NCBI GenBank assembly: GCA_905221605.1
Contig: CAJNDS010000202.1
Location: 374,001 to 438,000 of the forward strand
DNA length: 64,000 bases
Reading direction: 5' to 3'
DNA from: Symbiodinium natans
Taxonomy: Eukaryota > Sar > Dinophyceae > Suessiales > Symbiodiniaceae
Shown here: piece after piece, positions 40,151-50,820 of the stretch
Numbering within the stretch: position 1 is the first letter of the stretch
How the letters are laid out: each line of letters begins with the position of its first letter
The notes under the pieces: model-generated
The model's input: only the letters and a program-made list of their open reading frames with translations
Database searches by the model: none
Told to the model about the DNA's origin: nothing
Program-made: the position numbers and the translations under genes

Positions 40151-41569
40151 CAGTTCATAACCCACCCCCCCCCCCCCCCAAAAAAAAAAAAAAAAAAGTG
40201 TACATGTTCATCTCTATAGGGGATTACAGTGTCCCAAAAAGTGTACGTAAAGTGTACTCGTTCAGCTATTAAGTAGTTGCTTAGGAACCCCGATTCATGA
40301 TTCGGGTTATAACAACCCCGTTTTCCCGTCCTGCTAGCATAATGATCCATGAGCCCTGTTCAACGACCTAAACCCGCTACTAGACCCGTCCTTGCAATTT
40401 GTTAGGAAGAACTTGTGAGCCATGAGCGTTCATTCGCAACTCAAAACAGGCCAAGTGTGGGCTCTCTTTGAATCCTGGTTCAAATGTTTTTCCAACAAAC
40501 TAGGCGAGGCCTGACCAGAATCACGCATGCATGCACTTGCATGTACTGTGTGTATGAACATATCTGCATACCATACGTGCATGCGGTTGAAAGTTTTCCA
40601 GGAGCCTACGGGCTAGATGGATTTTGCATGGCTTGACAACAAAGAGATCACCTGGATCTAGCGCTGAACTCTAAACCCCACAGAGTTTCGTGGAAGATGT
40701 CTTGAAGTTGGTGGCCGCAGAAGCCGGGCGGGCGCGACAGAACATCCGATCCAAAAGCCCAAAGTCCTAGCCCTGAACCCTCTAGACCACATACGCTAAA
40801 CCCAAGACCCTAAGCCCAAAATCCCTAAGCCCTTTAAGCCCTAACACTCTGCAAATCAAGATCGCTACATCCGAAGGACCGAAAGGCGTCACGCGCCTGA
40901 TACCGATGCGTGGCGTGCCAGGGCAGAGTGCTTGTTTTGCGTGTGAATTTGCCTTTGTGGGTAGCGGGCAGCTAGGGTGAGGGTAGTCGAGGATCTTCAG
41001 CATTGTCTATACCCCAAAGCCAAAAGCCCTAAACCCTAAACCCTGAACCCTAACCCCTAAACCCTAAACCCTAGACTCCCCGAGGCCTAGCCAGCAGCTT
41101 CCTGGGCGCCACTGCCTAGGGACTGGCACATTGGACAAAGAACTAGCAGCCAAACCCTGAACCCTAAACTTCCTAGACCCTAAACCCTAAACCCTAAACT
41201 TCCTAGACTCTTCAACCCCCACTTAAGAAAGGACCGCCGCAACCTACAAAGAGCTGAAGGGGCGTACAGCGGTTCAGGGTTCAGGGAATGCAATGCAGCC
41301 TGACCCCTACCAAAGGAAAGACTGCAATAGGGACACCCGAATCAAACTGCCTTCACCATAAAGCTAAGGGCATATAGGGGCTCAAGGTTTGGTTGGTTGG
41401 CAGCGTGGTCAGCAAGGTTGCAATGCGTGGATCTACCCTATATAAAACACTCTGCTCCCACTAACAGAAAAACGGAAGAAGGAGCCAGAGTGGATCCTAG
41501 CCTATTGAGAGAGTCCGATACCCTCGACTAAGGGGACACACCATAACCAAAACAGAGTTCTTACTATGA

Positions 41570-41745
41570 AAGTAGACGCCTTCGTTTGACCAAGTATTGG
41601 GCCCTCTCCTTTTTAAACGCTGCCGCAGTGCCAGGCATTGCAGGCCGACTCGGCACAGCAGGCGGCGCGGCAAGCAGTCGCGTTGCCAGGGCCCCCGTCC
41701 TGTGAGGTTTAAAGGAAGCCAGTCTTCGGCCGGAATAGGCCGGAA
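41570..41745 (-). CDS. coding-like segment
   Basis: Minus frame RLASFKPHRTGALATRLL, then Pro/Ala-rich and FKKERAQYLVKRRR. A possible exon; not recognised. Confidence 0.3.
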
Positions 41746-41955
41746 ACAGGAATCTCACGTCTCTTCCCTGAGTTAAGGATACACTACACAGGGGTTCGTA
41801 TCATGAGATAAGGTCAAAGAATGGTAGGATCTCTGAGCTCGCCAGAGACCTCTGCAACCCGGCAGCAACGGGGTTGCCTTCTTGACGGGTTGATGAGGGG
41901 CCTGAACTCGACAGACTGGGCCGCCAGTCTGCAGCAAACCGGCATAGATAACTGA

Positions 41956-42105
41956 ACAGGTCGATAGAAGCATGTATATATGCATGCACACACAGAGATA
42001 TACATATATATATATATATATACATATAATATGTACAGTATATATATATATATACCTATGTATATCTGTGTGTGCATGCATGTATACATGCTTCTATCGA
42101 CCTGT
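41956..42105. repeat. long hairpin with AT-rich loop
   Basis: ACAGGTCGATAGAAGCATGT + ATATATGCATGCACACACAG is repeated inverted at 42060-42105. Arms of about 65-70 bp around (TA)n. It is followed by a CT-rich tract and TTGCAG at 42155. Confidence 0.9.
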
Positions 42106-42420
42106 CATATATATATATATATGCTCTCTCTCTCTCTCCCTCTCTCTGTCTTGCAGTGGCGCCATGAAAACTACGTCTAGAGTGACGCAGTTTTACACTA
42201 GTCCTGAGAAGCCACGCGTGTAAACCAACGTTTGCTTAGATTGAACCTGCAAGGTATGGTTTAGACTTTAGACTGGGACAGCCTGTTGAATTTTAAACCC
42301 ATATGTGACACTTTGGGGCGTAACCTCGAAAAGGGTTGGTTTAAACCGGGAACCCAAACTCCTCCTCACATCCCTTCATACAGGAACCTGAGTCGAACCT
42401 AACCCCTAAAACAGAAATCC

Positions 42421-42511
42421 AATGGTACTGCTGGACATCCTTTTATAAGCTACGAGTTAGGACAAAGGTACTGCCGGACGTCCTGTTATAAGCTACGAGT
42501 TAGGACAAGCA
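42421..42511 (+). repeat. tandem duplication
   Basis: GGTACTGC(T/C)GGAC(A/G)TCCT + TTATAAGCTACGAGTTAGGA is present twice, about 45 bp apart. Confidence 0.9.
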
Positions 42512-42529
42512 GCTCAACATCGGGAACCC

Positions 42530-42625
42530 TTGGCCGTCCTCGGGACGCCCTTGCTTCAAAAGCCCGGTGCAATGACCTCTGCGTCTCAAGGGGCCCCCCT
42601 CCTTCCCCTTCAGCTCTTCTAGGGG
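42530..42625 (-). CDS. coding-like segment
   Basis: Minus frame PLETQRSLHRAFEARASR continues the same direction. Edges and phase are unresolved. Confidence 0.35.
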
Positions 42626-43150
42626 TTGGCCTTTTGAACCCTCTGAACAATATTCCGAAACATGGCTTTCTTGAGAAATACCCTAAGCCCCAAACCCTCA
42701 ACATAGCTCGGGGGCTGAATGAGCCCTAAAAGGGTTCATCGTCCACATGCTTTCCAGGTAGGGTACACGCTCTCAAGCTTAGCGTCCGTTTAGTACCCCT
42801 TACTTGAGGAGGAGCTAATCATGAACCATCCTCTAAACGACCATTCCCTCCACTCCGTTCAGAATATGGGCACTGTACACGTTGCGTGCATCGGTAACTC
42901 GATGTCAATATCACCGAATTTCGGGCAGGTAGTTGGGTTGACTCACGGAGTAGCTCAATGAAAGGAAAGCCAGCTCTCCAAAACATAGACGCCTACGTGC
43001 AAAAGGCCAGTTCTCCAAAACATATACGCCTACGTGCAAATGGCAAATGTTCTCCATGGATATACATAAGCAGATCTTACCTTGGGGACTTACTCAACAG
43101 AGATCAAGATCCACATGCCGAAACAAAACGCTGCTCATAGTCTCGTAGTT

Positions 43151-43183
43151 CTTTTTTTTTTTTTTTGGGGGGGGGGGGGGGGG
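43151..43183 (+). repeat. T15-G18 run
   Basis: Reverse of the C-A runs at 5317-5353, 8124-8170, 40165-40197 and 49050-49075. Confidence 0.93.
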
Positions 43184-43473
43184 GCGCATCATCCCAAGGT
43201 TAGGACTCAGTTTGCCCCCAAGGGATAGGCACAGGGTACTCAGCAGCCCCTTAATTTTCGACTCTGGCTCTTCTAAGTAATTGCGCCAGTCCCAGCTTTG
43301 CAGCCCCTAAACCTTACAGACGTTGCGAACCCTATAAATAAACCCCATAACTCCTAACCTCTATGGACCCTATTCTATAGTACACCCTACAACTCGAAAC
43401 CTTATCCTTATAAACCCTATAATGAACCCCCATAACTCGAAATCCTAGAAACCCTGAACCGCAAGAACGCGGC

Positions 43474-43522
43474 CTGTCAGAGGCTCCGGGAAAGTCGTGG
43501 CATTGCAGACCTGTGGAGTGAC
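43474..43522 (-). CDS. unknown gene exon
   Basis: Encodes VTPQVCNATTFPEPLT(G), in phase after the 44.2-kb exon. The acceptor is TTTGCAG before GTCAC; the donor is TGACAG before GCCGCG. Confidence 0.65.
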
Positions 43523-43540
43523 CTGCAAAGTGCACCGGGG

Positions 43541-43668
43541 TTTAGGGTTAGGGTTTATAGGGTTTAGGGTTTAGGGTTTAGGGTTTAGGGTTTAGGGTTT
43601 AGGGTTTAGGGTTTAGGGTTTAGGGTTTAGGGTTTAGGGTTTAGGGTTTAGGGTTTAGGGTTTAGGGC
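43541..43668 (+). repeat. TTTAGGG array
   Basis: About seventeen units, ending 19 bp above the 43.5-kb exon. Confidence 0.97.
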
Positions 43669-43898
43669 TTGCGCTCAGCTTAGGTCATTTAGGGCAATTC
43701 TCAAAATGATGGTCCCTTTTTTGGGGCACCCAAAATATTCGGGGCAGCCTTGTATGAGTGACTCCAAAATAGGGGACCAGAGTTTAGAGGGTTCTTACAA
43801 GCACTCTTCGACTTGGTTTTAAAGCCCTGTTCTTCGTTTGCCTAGGGACTAGGGATGGAGGGCTGAGAGCTTAGAAGGGTTGGGTTCGTTTAGGGTGG

Positions 43899-44047
43899 AT
43901 ATTTCCAGGCGTGCGGAAGTGGCAAATGAGCTCAGTGACGCGGGGCTCAATCATGGCTGTTTTCCTGAGCCTTTGGCTAAGAAAGTCTTGGCTTCGGGTG
44001 ATCTGAAAAACTTTTACATAATATATGGTAACCTGAAGAAGCTCTAA
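43899..44047 (+). CDS. plus-strand exon-like frame
   Basis: After ATTTCCAG reads RAEVANELSDAGLNHGCF, then PEPLAKKVLASGDLKNFY and a stop at 44047. Composition and acceptor are good, but it opposes its neighbours. Confidence 0.45.
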
Positions 44048-44204
44048 TTAAATGATATCCGTCCTATAAACCCACCCTAAACCCTAAACCCTAAACCCTA
44101 AACGCTAAACCCTAGACCCTAGACCCTAGACCCTAAACCCTCACCCTAAACCCTAGACCCTAGACCCTCAACCCTCAGCTCTGAGCCCTGAAGGTCCCAC
44201 AAGC

Positions 44205-44260
44205 CTTCTCACGCTGGAAGCGCCACTGCCCATCCAGGCTCTGGACCTCCACTGCCACCC
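44205..44260 (-). CDS. unknown gene exon
   Basis: Encodes VAVEVQSLDGQWRFQREK. The acceptor is GTTGAG before GGGTG; the donor is GAGAAG before GCTTGT. The S-L-D-G-Q-W-R-F-Q stretch resembles the start of GH2 N-terminal domains, so this may be upstream coding of the GH2 gene. Confidence 0.68.
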
Positions 44261-44317
44261 CTCAACCCTAAACCCTAAACCCAGAAGGCGGAAAGGACGC
44301 GTAACTTAGGGTTCAGG

Positions 44318-44418
44318 CTTGGGATGTTCCCCTTATACTAACAGTCCTGAAGAGGGTTAGAGTAGCGAGTACTATTATCCCCACTAAGCACTGCTAGTAT
44401 GAGGGGGAACATTTCAAG
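44318..44418. mobile_element. family A element A5
   Basis: CTTGGGATGTTCCCCTTATA ... GGGGGAACATTTCAAG, 101 bp. Confidence 0.87.
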
Positions 44419-44655
44419 TTCAGGGCTTCTGTTTTGTTTGCCACCGGCCAGGGTTTACCCAAACCCCCAAAGTATGCAAACATAATGGTCCTTTTTGGAG
44501 GCGTCGGGCTATTTGTTGACATACGTTGGGGGTCCAGGTAGGGCTTAGGGAGACTCAGTAGACCCTGAATGAACGAATAGACCAGAATTCGGGGTTCTCA
44601 TTCTGAATTCAGGGGAAATCCTCCTAATCCCGAAGGAAGTGGGGTCGCAGGGAGT

Positions 44656-44792
44656 ACTTGGAGGTTCATGGTACTCGTTATCCAATTAGAACTGTACTTA
44701 TAACTGTACTTATAACCTTTTTAAGGCACTTATATAAGTGGGCTATAAGTACAGTTATACAGTTGGTTAATAAACACCATGAACCTCCAAGT
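44656..44792. mobile_element. family B element B2
   Basis: ACTTGGAGGTTCATGGTACT ... CACCATGAACCTCCAAGT, 137 bp. The interior is ACTGTACTTATAAC and its inverse. Confidence 0.9.
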
Positions 44793-45080
44793 AGCGTATT
44801 GACCTTTGAACTCTAAAAGCCGTACAGAAAGGAAAACACTCCGGGGCCCTGCGTTTTTGAGTGCTTTACGTTTTTTCCGGGCTTTGACGTCTGCGCGGTG
44901 TTTTACCATAAGGGTTCAATTAGAGGGTGCTGGCGCCTATAGCTCACCTATTCACACTTAGAAGCCCCCCCACACCGCCCTAAGCGGCAGAAGCGTCCCT
45001 CATGTGATGCGCAGTACGATCCGTCCACCCAATGGCTTCTTAAACCCCAAACCCAATAGCTCCTTCGCTTATTTTGGCGC

Positions 45081-45113
45081 CCGACCTCTCTACAAACTCC
45101 CCTTTTGGCGGCC
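45081..45113 (-). CDS. unknown gene exon (33 bp)
   Basis: Encodes (G)PPKGEFVERS(G), in phase with exons on both sides. The acceptor is ACTTAG before GGCCG; the donor is GGTCGG before GCGCCA. Confidence 0.65.
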
Positions 45114-45127
45114 CTAAGTCCCTGCAT

Positions 45128-45187
45128 TACTGATATATGGAAGAATATATGTGTGAGTTTTTGTGGGGTTCTTAAGCAAATCATAGC
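45128..45187. mobile_element. family D element D4 (short)
   Basis: The end TGTGGGGTTCTTAAGCAAAT + CATAG begins 8 bp after the donor of the 45.2-kb exon. The other end is lost. It makes up most of an 81-bp intron. Confidence 0.75.
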
Positions 45188-45194
45188 TTCGCGC

Positions 45195-45240
45195 CTGCCG
45201 TCCACCAGTTGTAGGTGCCGCGAAGGTCCAAAGTGGGATC
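45195..45240 (-). CDS. unknown gene exon
   Basis: Encodes DPTLDLRGTYNWWTA(G). The acceptor is TTCAAG before GATCC; the donor is GGCAG before GCGCGA. Family-D element D4 begins 8 bp past the donor. Confidence 0.7.
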
Positions 45241-45405
45241 CTTGAACAGTGTTTGGGGTGTATGTATACCTAACTAAACCACCAAAGTATCCAAAATAGT
45301 GGTCCTCTTACGGGCTTCTCGATGTGTTTACATACTTGGTGAATCCAAGTAGGGTTTCGGGTTTGCAGTCTTTGAGACTCAGGGTTCGCAAGTGGCGGGG
45401 GGGGG

Positions 45406-45566
45406 GAGAGGCTCGTAAGTAGAATCTCTGCGCGGCACTTTGGTGACAAACTGAAAACCCTCATTATCCTGCTCGGATGGCATGTCGATCCCGAGCCAGA
45501 GGCTCTGCCCGAGAAGGCAACAAATTTCGAGGAGGACAACAATAGCATGGGCACCCTTCTCACAGG
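45406..45566 (-). CDS. unknown gene exon(s) with a hydrophobic helix
   Basis: Encodes GAHAIVVLLEICCLLGQS, LWLGI and then DMPSEQDNEGFQFVTKVP: a possible membrane helix followed by a soluble part. Edges are not fixed. It could be the amino-terminal region of a multi-exon gene continuing at 45.2 kb. Confidence 0.6.
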
Positions 45567-46581
45567 ACCCTCACCTAGAACACTAATATAAGGGCCTTCA
45601 GAATTCGAAGAGGGTTTTGGGGGTTTCTAGTGTATTCATAAACGGGGCTCTATCAGGGAATACTAATAGTATTTACTCCGACCCCCATACTTACTCCAAA
45701 TGCCCATGGGGCAAAAAGTTCAAACTTTCAGATTACGGCCACCTTTTAAGAGGCCAACAGTTGAAAAGTTGAGTTTTGAACCACTAACTACCCCAAAACC
45801 CTAAACCCAAAACCCTGAACCCTAGCAGAGCCGCCTCTGTACGTTTGAACCGAGAAGCTGCAGCAAGGTGACCAGGAGGATCATCTCTTCGCAGCTTGCG
45901 CGAGAGCCGAGAAGCACTGCAAAGGTATAGGTAGTCTAAGGGCAAAGGAATAATTAATCAGAATAGGGTTTCTTCGGGTTCTTTGGTTCTCGTAGGGCAA
46001 TTACAAAGCAACCATCAGGGAACATGCTAGTAATTTTTCCGACCCTTATATTAGAGAGCGAGATAGGGACAAAGAGAGAGAGAGAGAGAGAAAAAAAAAA
46101 AAAAAAATCATGCAAGGAGCCAGACTCCTGGCGGGAGCAGTAGGGGCGTGCCAAACCTATCCCCGAATCCTGGACATGCGTACGGCACGGTTTTGTTTCT
46201 TTTTTTGGCCACAAGGGGGGGGGGGGGGGGGGGGGGGGTGGGGAGGATATTAGGTTTTTGTTCGGTGCGTCGCGTTGAAGCAACTCTGTGTGTGTGGTGT
46301 GCATGGGCACTTCTCCAAAATTATGGTTGATTTGGGCGCATCTTTACAATTCGAAGGACGACTTATACTTATAAGGTACCCAAGAACATGCGTAACTTAT
46401 AACTCAGAACGAACCCCCACGCTAGACCCTGAAGCCTGAGCACATCAAGCCCAAGCCGAGTCTCCCTAAACCCTAAACACACACCCTAAACCCTAAACCC
46501 TAAACCCTAAACACAGAGCGGGTTTAGGAAGTAATGTAAAAATTGGGTCGCTGGGCAGAAGCCAAGCAGCATGAATGGAAG

Positions 46582-46764
46582 CTTGGTAGCCCAGTAACCA
46601 TATTGCATAACCCTAAACCCTAAACCCTAAATCCTAAACCCTAAACCCTTTTTTTGGGTTGGTTACTTTTAAAAGGGAGCTCATTGGTAGCCCAGTAACC
46701 ATATGATAACAAGGGTACGGGAGCCCTGAATGAACAAAAGGGAAACGGGGTACCAGGGGCTACC
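46582..46764. mobile_element. family C element C3, rearranged
   Basis: Two left ends (CTTGGTAGCCCAGTAACCAT at 46582, ATTGGTAGCCCAGTAACCAT at 46682) and one right end (TACCAGGGGCTACC). A CCCTAAA tract lies between the two left ends. Confidence 0.82.
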
Positions 46765-47316
46765 TTTTAGTTCCCTTGATTCAACTTTTAGGGTTTGTGG
46801 TGGTCTTCAAAGACGGGGTTTAGAAGAGATCAGGACGAAAGCCACGAAATATTGAGCTTTTCTCTTGGCACCCGCATAGTTGGACGAGCTGTTTAGGGTT
46901 GAGGGTTTCGGGGGTCTAGGGCTTAGGGTAGAAGGTGGGATGAACTGCAATATACTCCCTTCGAACCAGTAAGAGTGGTATGCATGATGTTCCCTCGAAT
47001 CGGGACCTCCCTCTTCGCGCTCTTCATGCCTAAACGCGAAAACCCAAAAACCATCTTAAGCCTCAAACGCTTGAACCTTACAACCCTAAACCTTAAACCC
47101 TAAAAACCTAAGCCCACACCCTCTACTTTCCCCCCCCCCGCACCCACCCCGCCACCAAAAACCAAAAACACCCATGCAAACCTGAACCTCAAACCCCAGA
47201 CCCTAAACCCTCAACCGTCCCCCTCCCCCCCCCCCCCCCCCCCCCACTCCTCGCCCCTCACAACACAAACAAAAACAAACAAAAACACGCACGAAAGCCT
47301 GAACCCTGATGGGTTC

Positions 47317-47365
47317 CTGGCGGTTGGCGGCATCCCGAGATGTGACAACGGCCTTCTCACCCTTC
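47317..47365 (-). CDS. unknown gene exon
   Basis: Encodes KGEKAVVTSRDAANRQ. The acceptor is TCCCAG before GAAGG; the donor is GA type (CGCCAG before GAACCC). Confidence 0.6.
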
Positions 47366-47368
47366 CTG

Positions 47369-47482
47369 GGTTTAGGGTTTAGGGTTTAGGGTTTAGGGTT
47401 TAGGGTTTAGGGTTTAGGGTTTAGGGTTTAGGGTTTAGGGTTTAGGGTTTAGGGTTTAGGGTTTAGGGTTTAGGGTTCAGGG
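47369..47482 (+). repeat. TTTAGGG array
   Basis: About fifteen units, starting 4 bp above the 47.3-kb exon acceptor. Confidence 0.97.
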
Positions 47483-48039
47483 TTCTAAGCCTTAGCGATG
47501 CATATGCCGGTTGCAAAAGAAAACGCTGAGATGCTCACAGGGCAGTGGCTTCCTGCGTCGGGCGCACAGGCGACAGCTGAAGGGTTTGGTCATCCCGTCT
47601 TGCGAGGTTGGCGTGTAAGGGTTTAGGGGGCAGCCCCTCTGCCAAGGTGTGAACCTTAGCCCTGAACTTCAAGATCGCTCATTTCAGCCCTTTTGCTCAA
47701 AGGGACACGCTCATCACCGCCTTGTTTGAACATCAATACAGCAGAGCTCAAACTTCAGAACCCTTTAAAGAAGGCAAAGGACCATATTAAGGGATCATGT
47801 AACTTCCACCCTAACACAGATGATTTCCTGAAGGCATTCGCAGAAAGCCTCCTCCGACCCCATATTTCCGCGCGAGCATGAGCTCAACAAGCTTTGCGGA
47901 GGGTGAGACAGTGAGACGCATACAATGCAGCATTAAGACTGGGCCCCGAAGCTAAAACCCAAGACTCCTGTTAGCTAGGCTTCTTTGTGAGGTGCACGGT
48001 TATTTCTTGCCACATGTGCCTGAAATTTTCTACGTTGAC

Positions 48040-48130
48040 TGACCTAGAAAGGCTTCCGACGGTAAGGCGAGTTCACGTCCACCGGCGCCACAGCGACCGG
48101 GTGCTTTCGCGGCCTCAAGGCTGTCGCAAG
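48040..48130. other. coding-like stretch, frame undecided
   Basis: The minus strand after CTTGAG reads either AAKAPGRCGAGGRELA or RESTRSLWRRWT (the latter with a GT donor). Consistent with another exon of the same series; unresolved. Confidence 0.3.
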
Positions 48131-48437
48131 GGGTTTAGGGTTTGGGGTTTAGGGTTACTTGGGCACAATTTATTGGGCGCATGATCGAAAGGTTTCAGCT
48201 TGCGCCAATCAAGTCAGCATCTGGGGGGTTTATGATCATATGGGACCCCTAACATACAAGGAGGGGGATCCCCTAGTTATAAGTAGAGTTGTAAGGGCCC
48301 TAAATGGGGTTATAAGGAAATTGGGTTCTGAGTCCCTTAACTGCACTTTGTATATTCAGGAGACCCCTCCTTTTAGACCCTTAAGTAGTAGGATCCACGT
48401 ACAATAAGGACCCCCTAGAAGGTGCCCCTCATGTCGT

Positions 48438-48623
48438 ACTCGGAGGTTCATGGTACTTATGAAGCAATTATACCTGTACTTAGAACTGTACTTATAACCA
48501 TATTAGGGCACTTTAGGGGCATGTAAAGCGGGCTTGGGTTGGTTATTTGATAAGGGAAACCATGTAAACAAAAAAAAAAAGTAAAGGGTACCGCTGGGCT
48601 ACCAAGACCATGAACCTCCAACT
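48438..48623. mobile_element. family B element B3 with nested family C piece
   Basis: ACTCGGAGGTTCATGGTACT ... ACCATGAACCTCCAACT. The right half is interrupted by GGTTATTTGATAAGGG...CTGGGCTACCAAG (48540-48607), a family-C sequence. Confidence 0.85.
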
Positions 48624-48864
48624 AGACCCCCGCATGTTTGACGCCGCCGAGTCAAGACCATGGCCTGGGGCTTCTTGCTCATCGTCTCTGCTGTCACTCA
48701 TGCGGGTTTAGGGTTTAGGGTTTAGGGTTTAGGGTTACACCCTTGGCAAATGAATCCTTTCGAGGACTGCATGGCATAGAAGCGTGAAAACCTGACAAGG
48801 ACTAAGTTGTGTACAAATTATCATGCCCGTTGCCAGAATAAAAGTGCCGTGCAGGAAAGAGAGC

Positions 48865-48933
48865 TCGCCAATTGAACTCCATTTGCAAACCCAAGCGGAT
48901 GTCAGGGATCAACCTTCTAGCGGTCATGACGAC
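48865..48933 (-). CDS. unknown gene exon
   Basis: Encodes VVMTARRLIPDIRLGLQM, then EFNWR. The acceptor is AACACAG before GTCGT; the donor is TGGCGA before GCTCTC. Confidence 0.58.
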
Positions 48934-49136
48934 CTGTGTTCGGAATCCCACAACATCTTCTTCAGAAGCAGCCTGCACCCGCCAGGAATCCAGGAGTTCA
49001 CGGGGCGGAAAGACTCATATTTCGCAAGAAGCCAACCTCCGTCATCGGCCCCCCCCCCCCCAAAAAAAAAAAAAACAAGTTCCGACAAATGCCCCAAACA
49101 GCCCATAAAATATTCAACGTCCTGCTCCCTACATCT

Positions 49137-49225
49137 ACGATTTGCCTAAGAACCACCCAAACAAATTAGAAACATTCTTCCTTCTACGGGTAATACAGGG
49201 ATTATGATTTACAGAATCATAGATG
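49137..49225. mobile_element. family D element D5
   Basis: CGATTTGCCTAAGAACCACC, internal TTCTACGGGTAATACAGGGA, ending at ATTTACAGAATCATAG near the 49.3-kb exon donor. Confidence 0.65.
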
Positions 49226-49244
49226 AACTCTGACAGGGAATTAC

Positions 49245-49310
49245 AGCCCAAGACAAGCCGGAGGGCAGTCGCGGCGTCCGGCTGTACGTCTCTCGGAGGA
49301 AGTTGATGCC
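49245..49310 (-). CDS. unknown gene exon
   Basis: Encodes GINFLRETYSRTPRLPSG, then LSWA. The acceptor is CCAGCAG before GGCAT; the donor is TGGGCT before GTAATT. Family-D element D5 begins about 20 bp into the following intron. Confidence 0.58.
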
Positions 49311-50226
49311 CTGCTGGAATATCTTGGCCTCCCCAAGCATACAACACCGCAGCTAAGGCAGCTAAGTTTTAGGGGACTGTGAGCTTTCTGAAGTGGCAAA
49401 TGTTTACAATGAAAGATTCGAGCCAGGGGAACTTAAGCTTCCTCTGCTGCGTGCCGGAGGCTCGGTAGAAGAGGGATGTGGACGTTTAGGAATCTAAGAC
49501 TTGGGAGGAGAGAATAGGCCCCGAACGGCAGCATGGGCTGTGTGTTGGGAGCGGAAACTTCGACTCTATCCTGTGCTGCCAAGCTACATGTGACCGAAAC
49601 CCCCTTCAGTTGTTTCACGGAACAGTGTGCTGATCATTGCAGGGTCACACAGCCACGCATCCGAGTTTTGCGGCCGCATCTGAGCAAGTAGAAAGAACTG
49701 CCCAGACCTGAAAGCCTAAATGCGGAGAACACTTGAAAACACATGCTAGGATGTAAAATCCCCTCCCCTTAACATTAAAACCCTAACCCCTAATAGTAAA
49801 TACCCCCCCCCATACTACAATATAGCTACAATGGGAGGATTGTTATGGAAGCACCACAAACACTAATCCCTGCGTCACTTCGCACCTCTTCCATCAAATG
49901 TTCTGCGGCCTTTTCGTTGCCTTCACGATAGCCGCGGAAGCCTTAGCTAAAAGCTTGAAAAAGGCTCAGGGTTTAGGGTTGAGGTTTTGGGGAGTCGTTG
50001 CGGGTCTGCAGAGCTTACGATTTGAAGGCGTGGGGAGCGCAGAAAATACCTACCCCTGAGGGACAGTTCTGGCTTTTTCGGGGTGGAACAAGTCCTGCTG
50101 CAACCTCTGACAGACATTGTTCTCCTCTTCATCCACATGTCTACCTTTTTGCTCTTGGCCTGCAACTGTGGCCTCTCGAAGAGGTTTATGCTTTAGGGTT
50201 GAGGGTTTAGGGTTTAGGGTTTAGGG

Positions 50227-50347
50227 CTTGGTAGCCCAGTGGTACCCCCTTTACCCTTTTTTTCTTATGGTTTCCCTGATAATTTTTATAATATTCACAA
50301 TAGCAAAAAGGGTGCCCTTGTCATAATATGGTTACTGGGCTACCAAG
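50227..50347. mobile_element. family C element C5
   Basis: CTTGGTAGCCCAGTGGTACC ... ATGGTTACTGGGCTACCAAG, 121 bp, the cleanest copy. Confidence 0.9.
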
Positions 50348-50357
50348 AGGGTTTTCT

Positions 50358-50503
50358 GTAAGGGCAGCTACATGGTCCCTTACTGTTTTCAGACAGTTCT
50401 GAAGGAAGGGCCCTTGCATTTTATAGGGTATATAACGGGTGTATAAGTGAGGTCCATGTTAAGGGCCCTTGCTAAGGGACCATGCAACTACCCTAAGACT
50501 TTC
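50358..50503. mobile_element. single foldback element
   Basis: AGGGCAGCTACATGGTCCCT ... AGGGACCATGCAACTACCCT, an imperfect inverted repeat of about 23 bp with AAGGGCCCTTG inside. Confidence 0.75.
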
Positions 50504-50651
50504 CGGAACACCGTCCCAGCCTAGAACCCTGCACGGGCTTTGAGGTCGGAAGGGTGAGTGCAGGGGTCCGTCCTCCGACCCTAAACCCTAAACCCTAAAC
50601 CCTAAACCCTAAACCCCAAACCCTAGTGCATCCCTCGCCCAGAGCGTGCAC

Positions 50652-50705
50652 TTCAAGGCATGCCGAGAGGCGGCGCACCTCCGCGTCGGAGGACGTCTCC
50701 ATCGC
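50652..50705 (-). CDS. unknown gene exon
   Basis: Encodes AMETSSDAEVRRLSACLE. The acceptor is GTTGAG before GCGAT; the donor is CTTGAA before GTGCAC. It joins EQELK and MEVKKQ into one helical stretch. Confidence 0.62.
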
Positions 50706-50742
50706 CTCAACCCCAGAGACACCCCCAAGGACACCCCCAAGG

Positions 50743-50820
50743 GTTTAGGGTTTAGGGTTTAGGGTTTAGGGTTTAGGGTTTAGGGTTTAGGGTTTAGGGT
50801 TTAGGGTTTAGGGTTTAGGA
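50743..50820 (+). repeat. TTTAGGG array
   Basis: About eleven units in the intron before the 50.7-kb exon. Confidence 0.97.
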
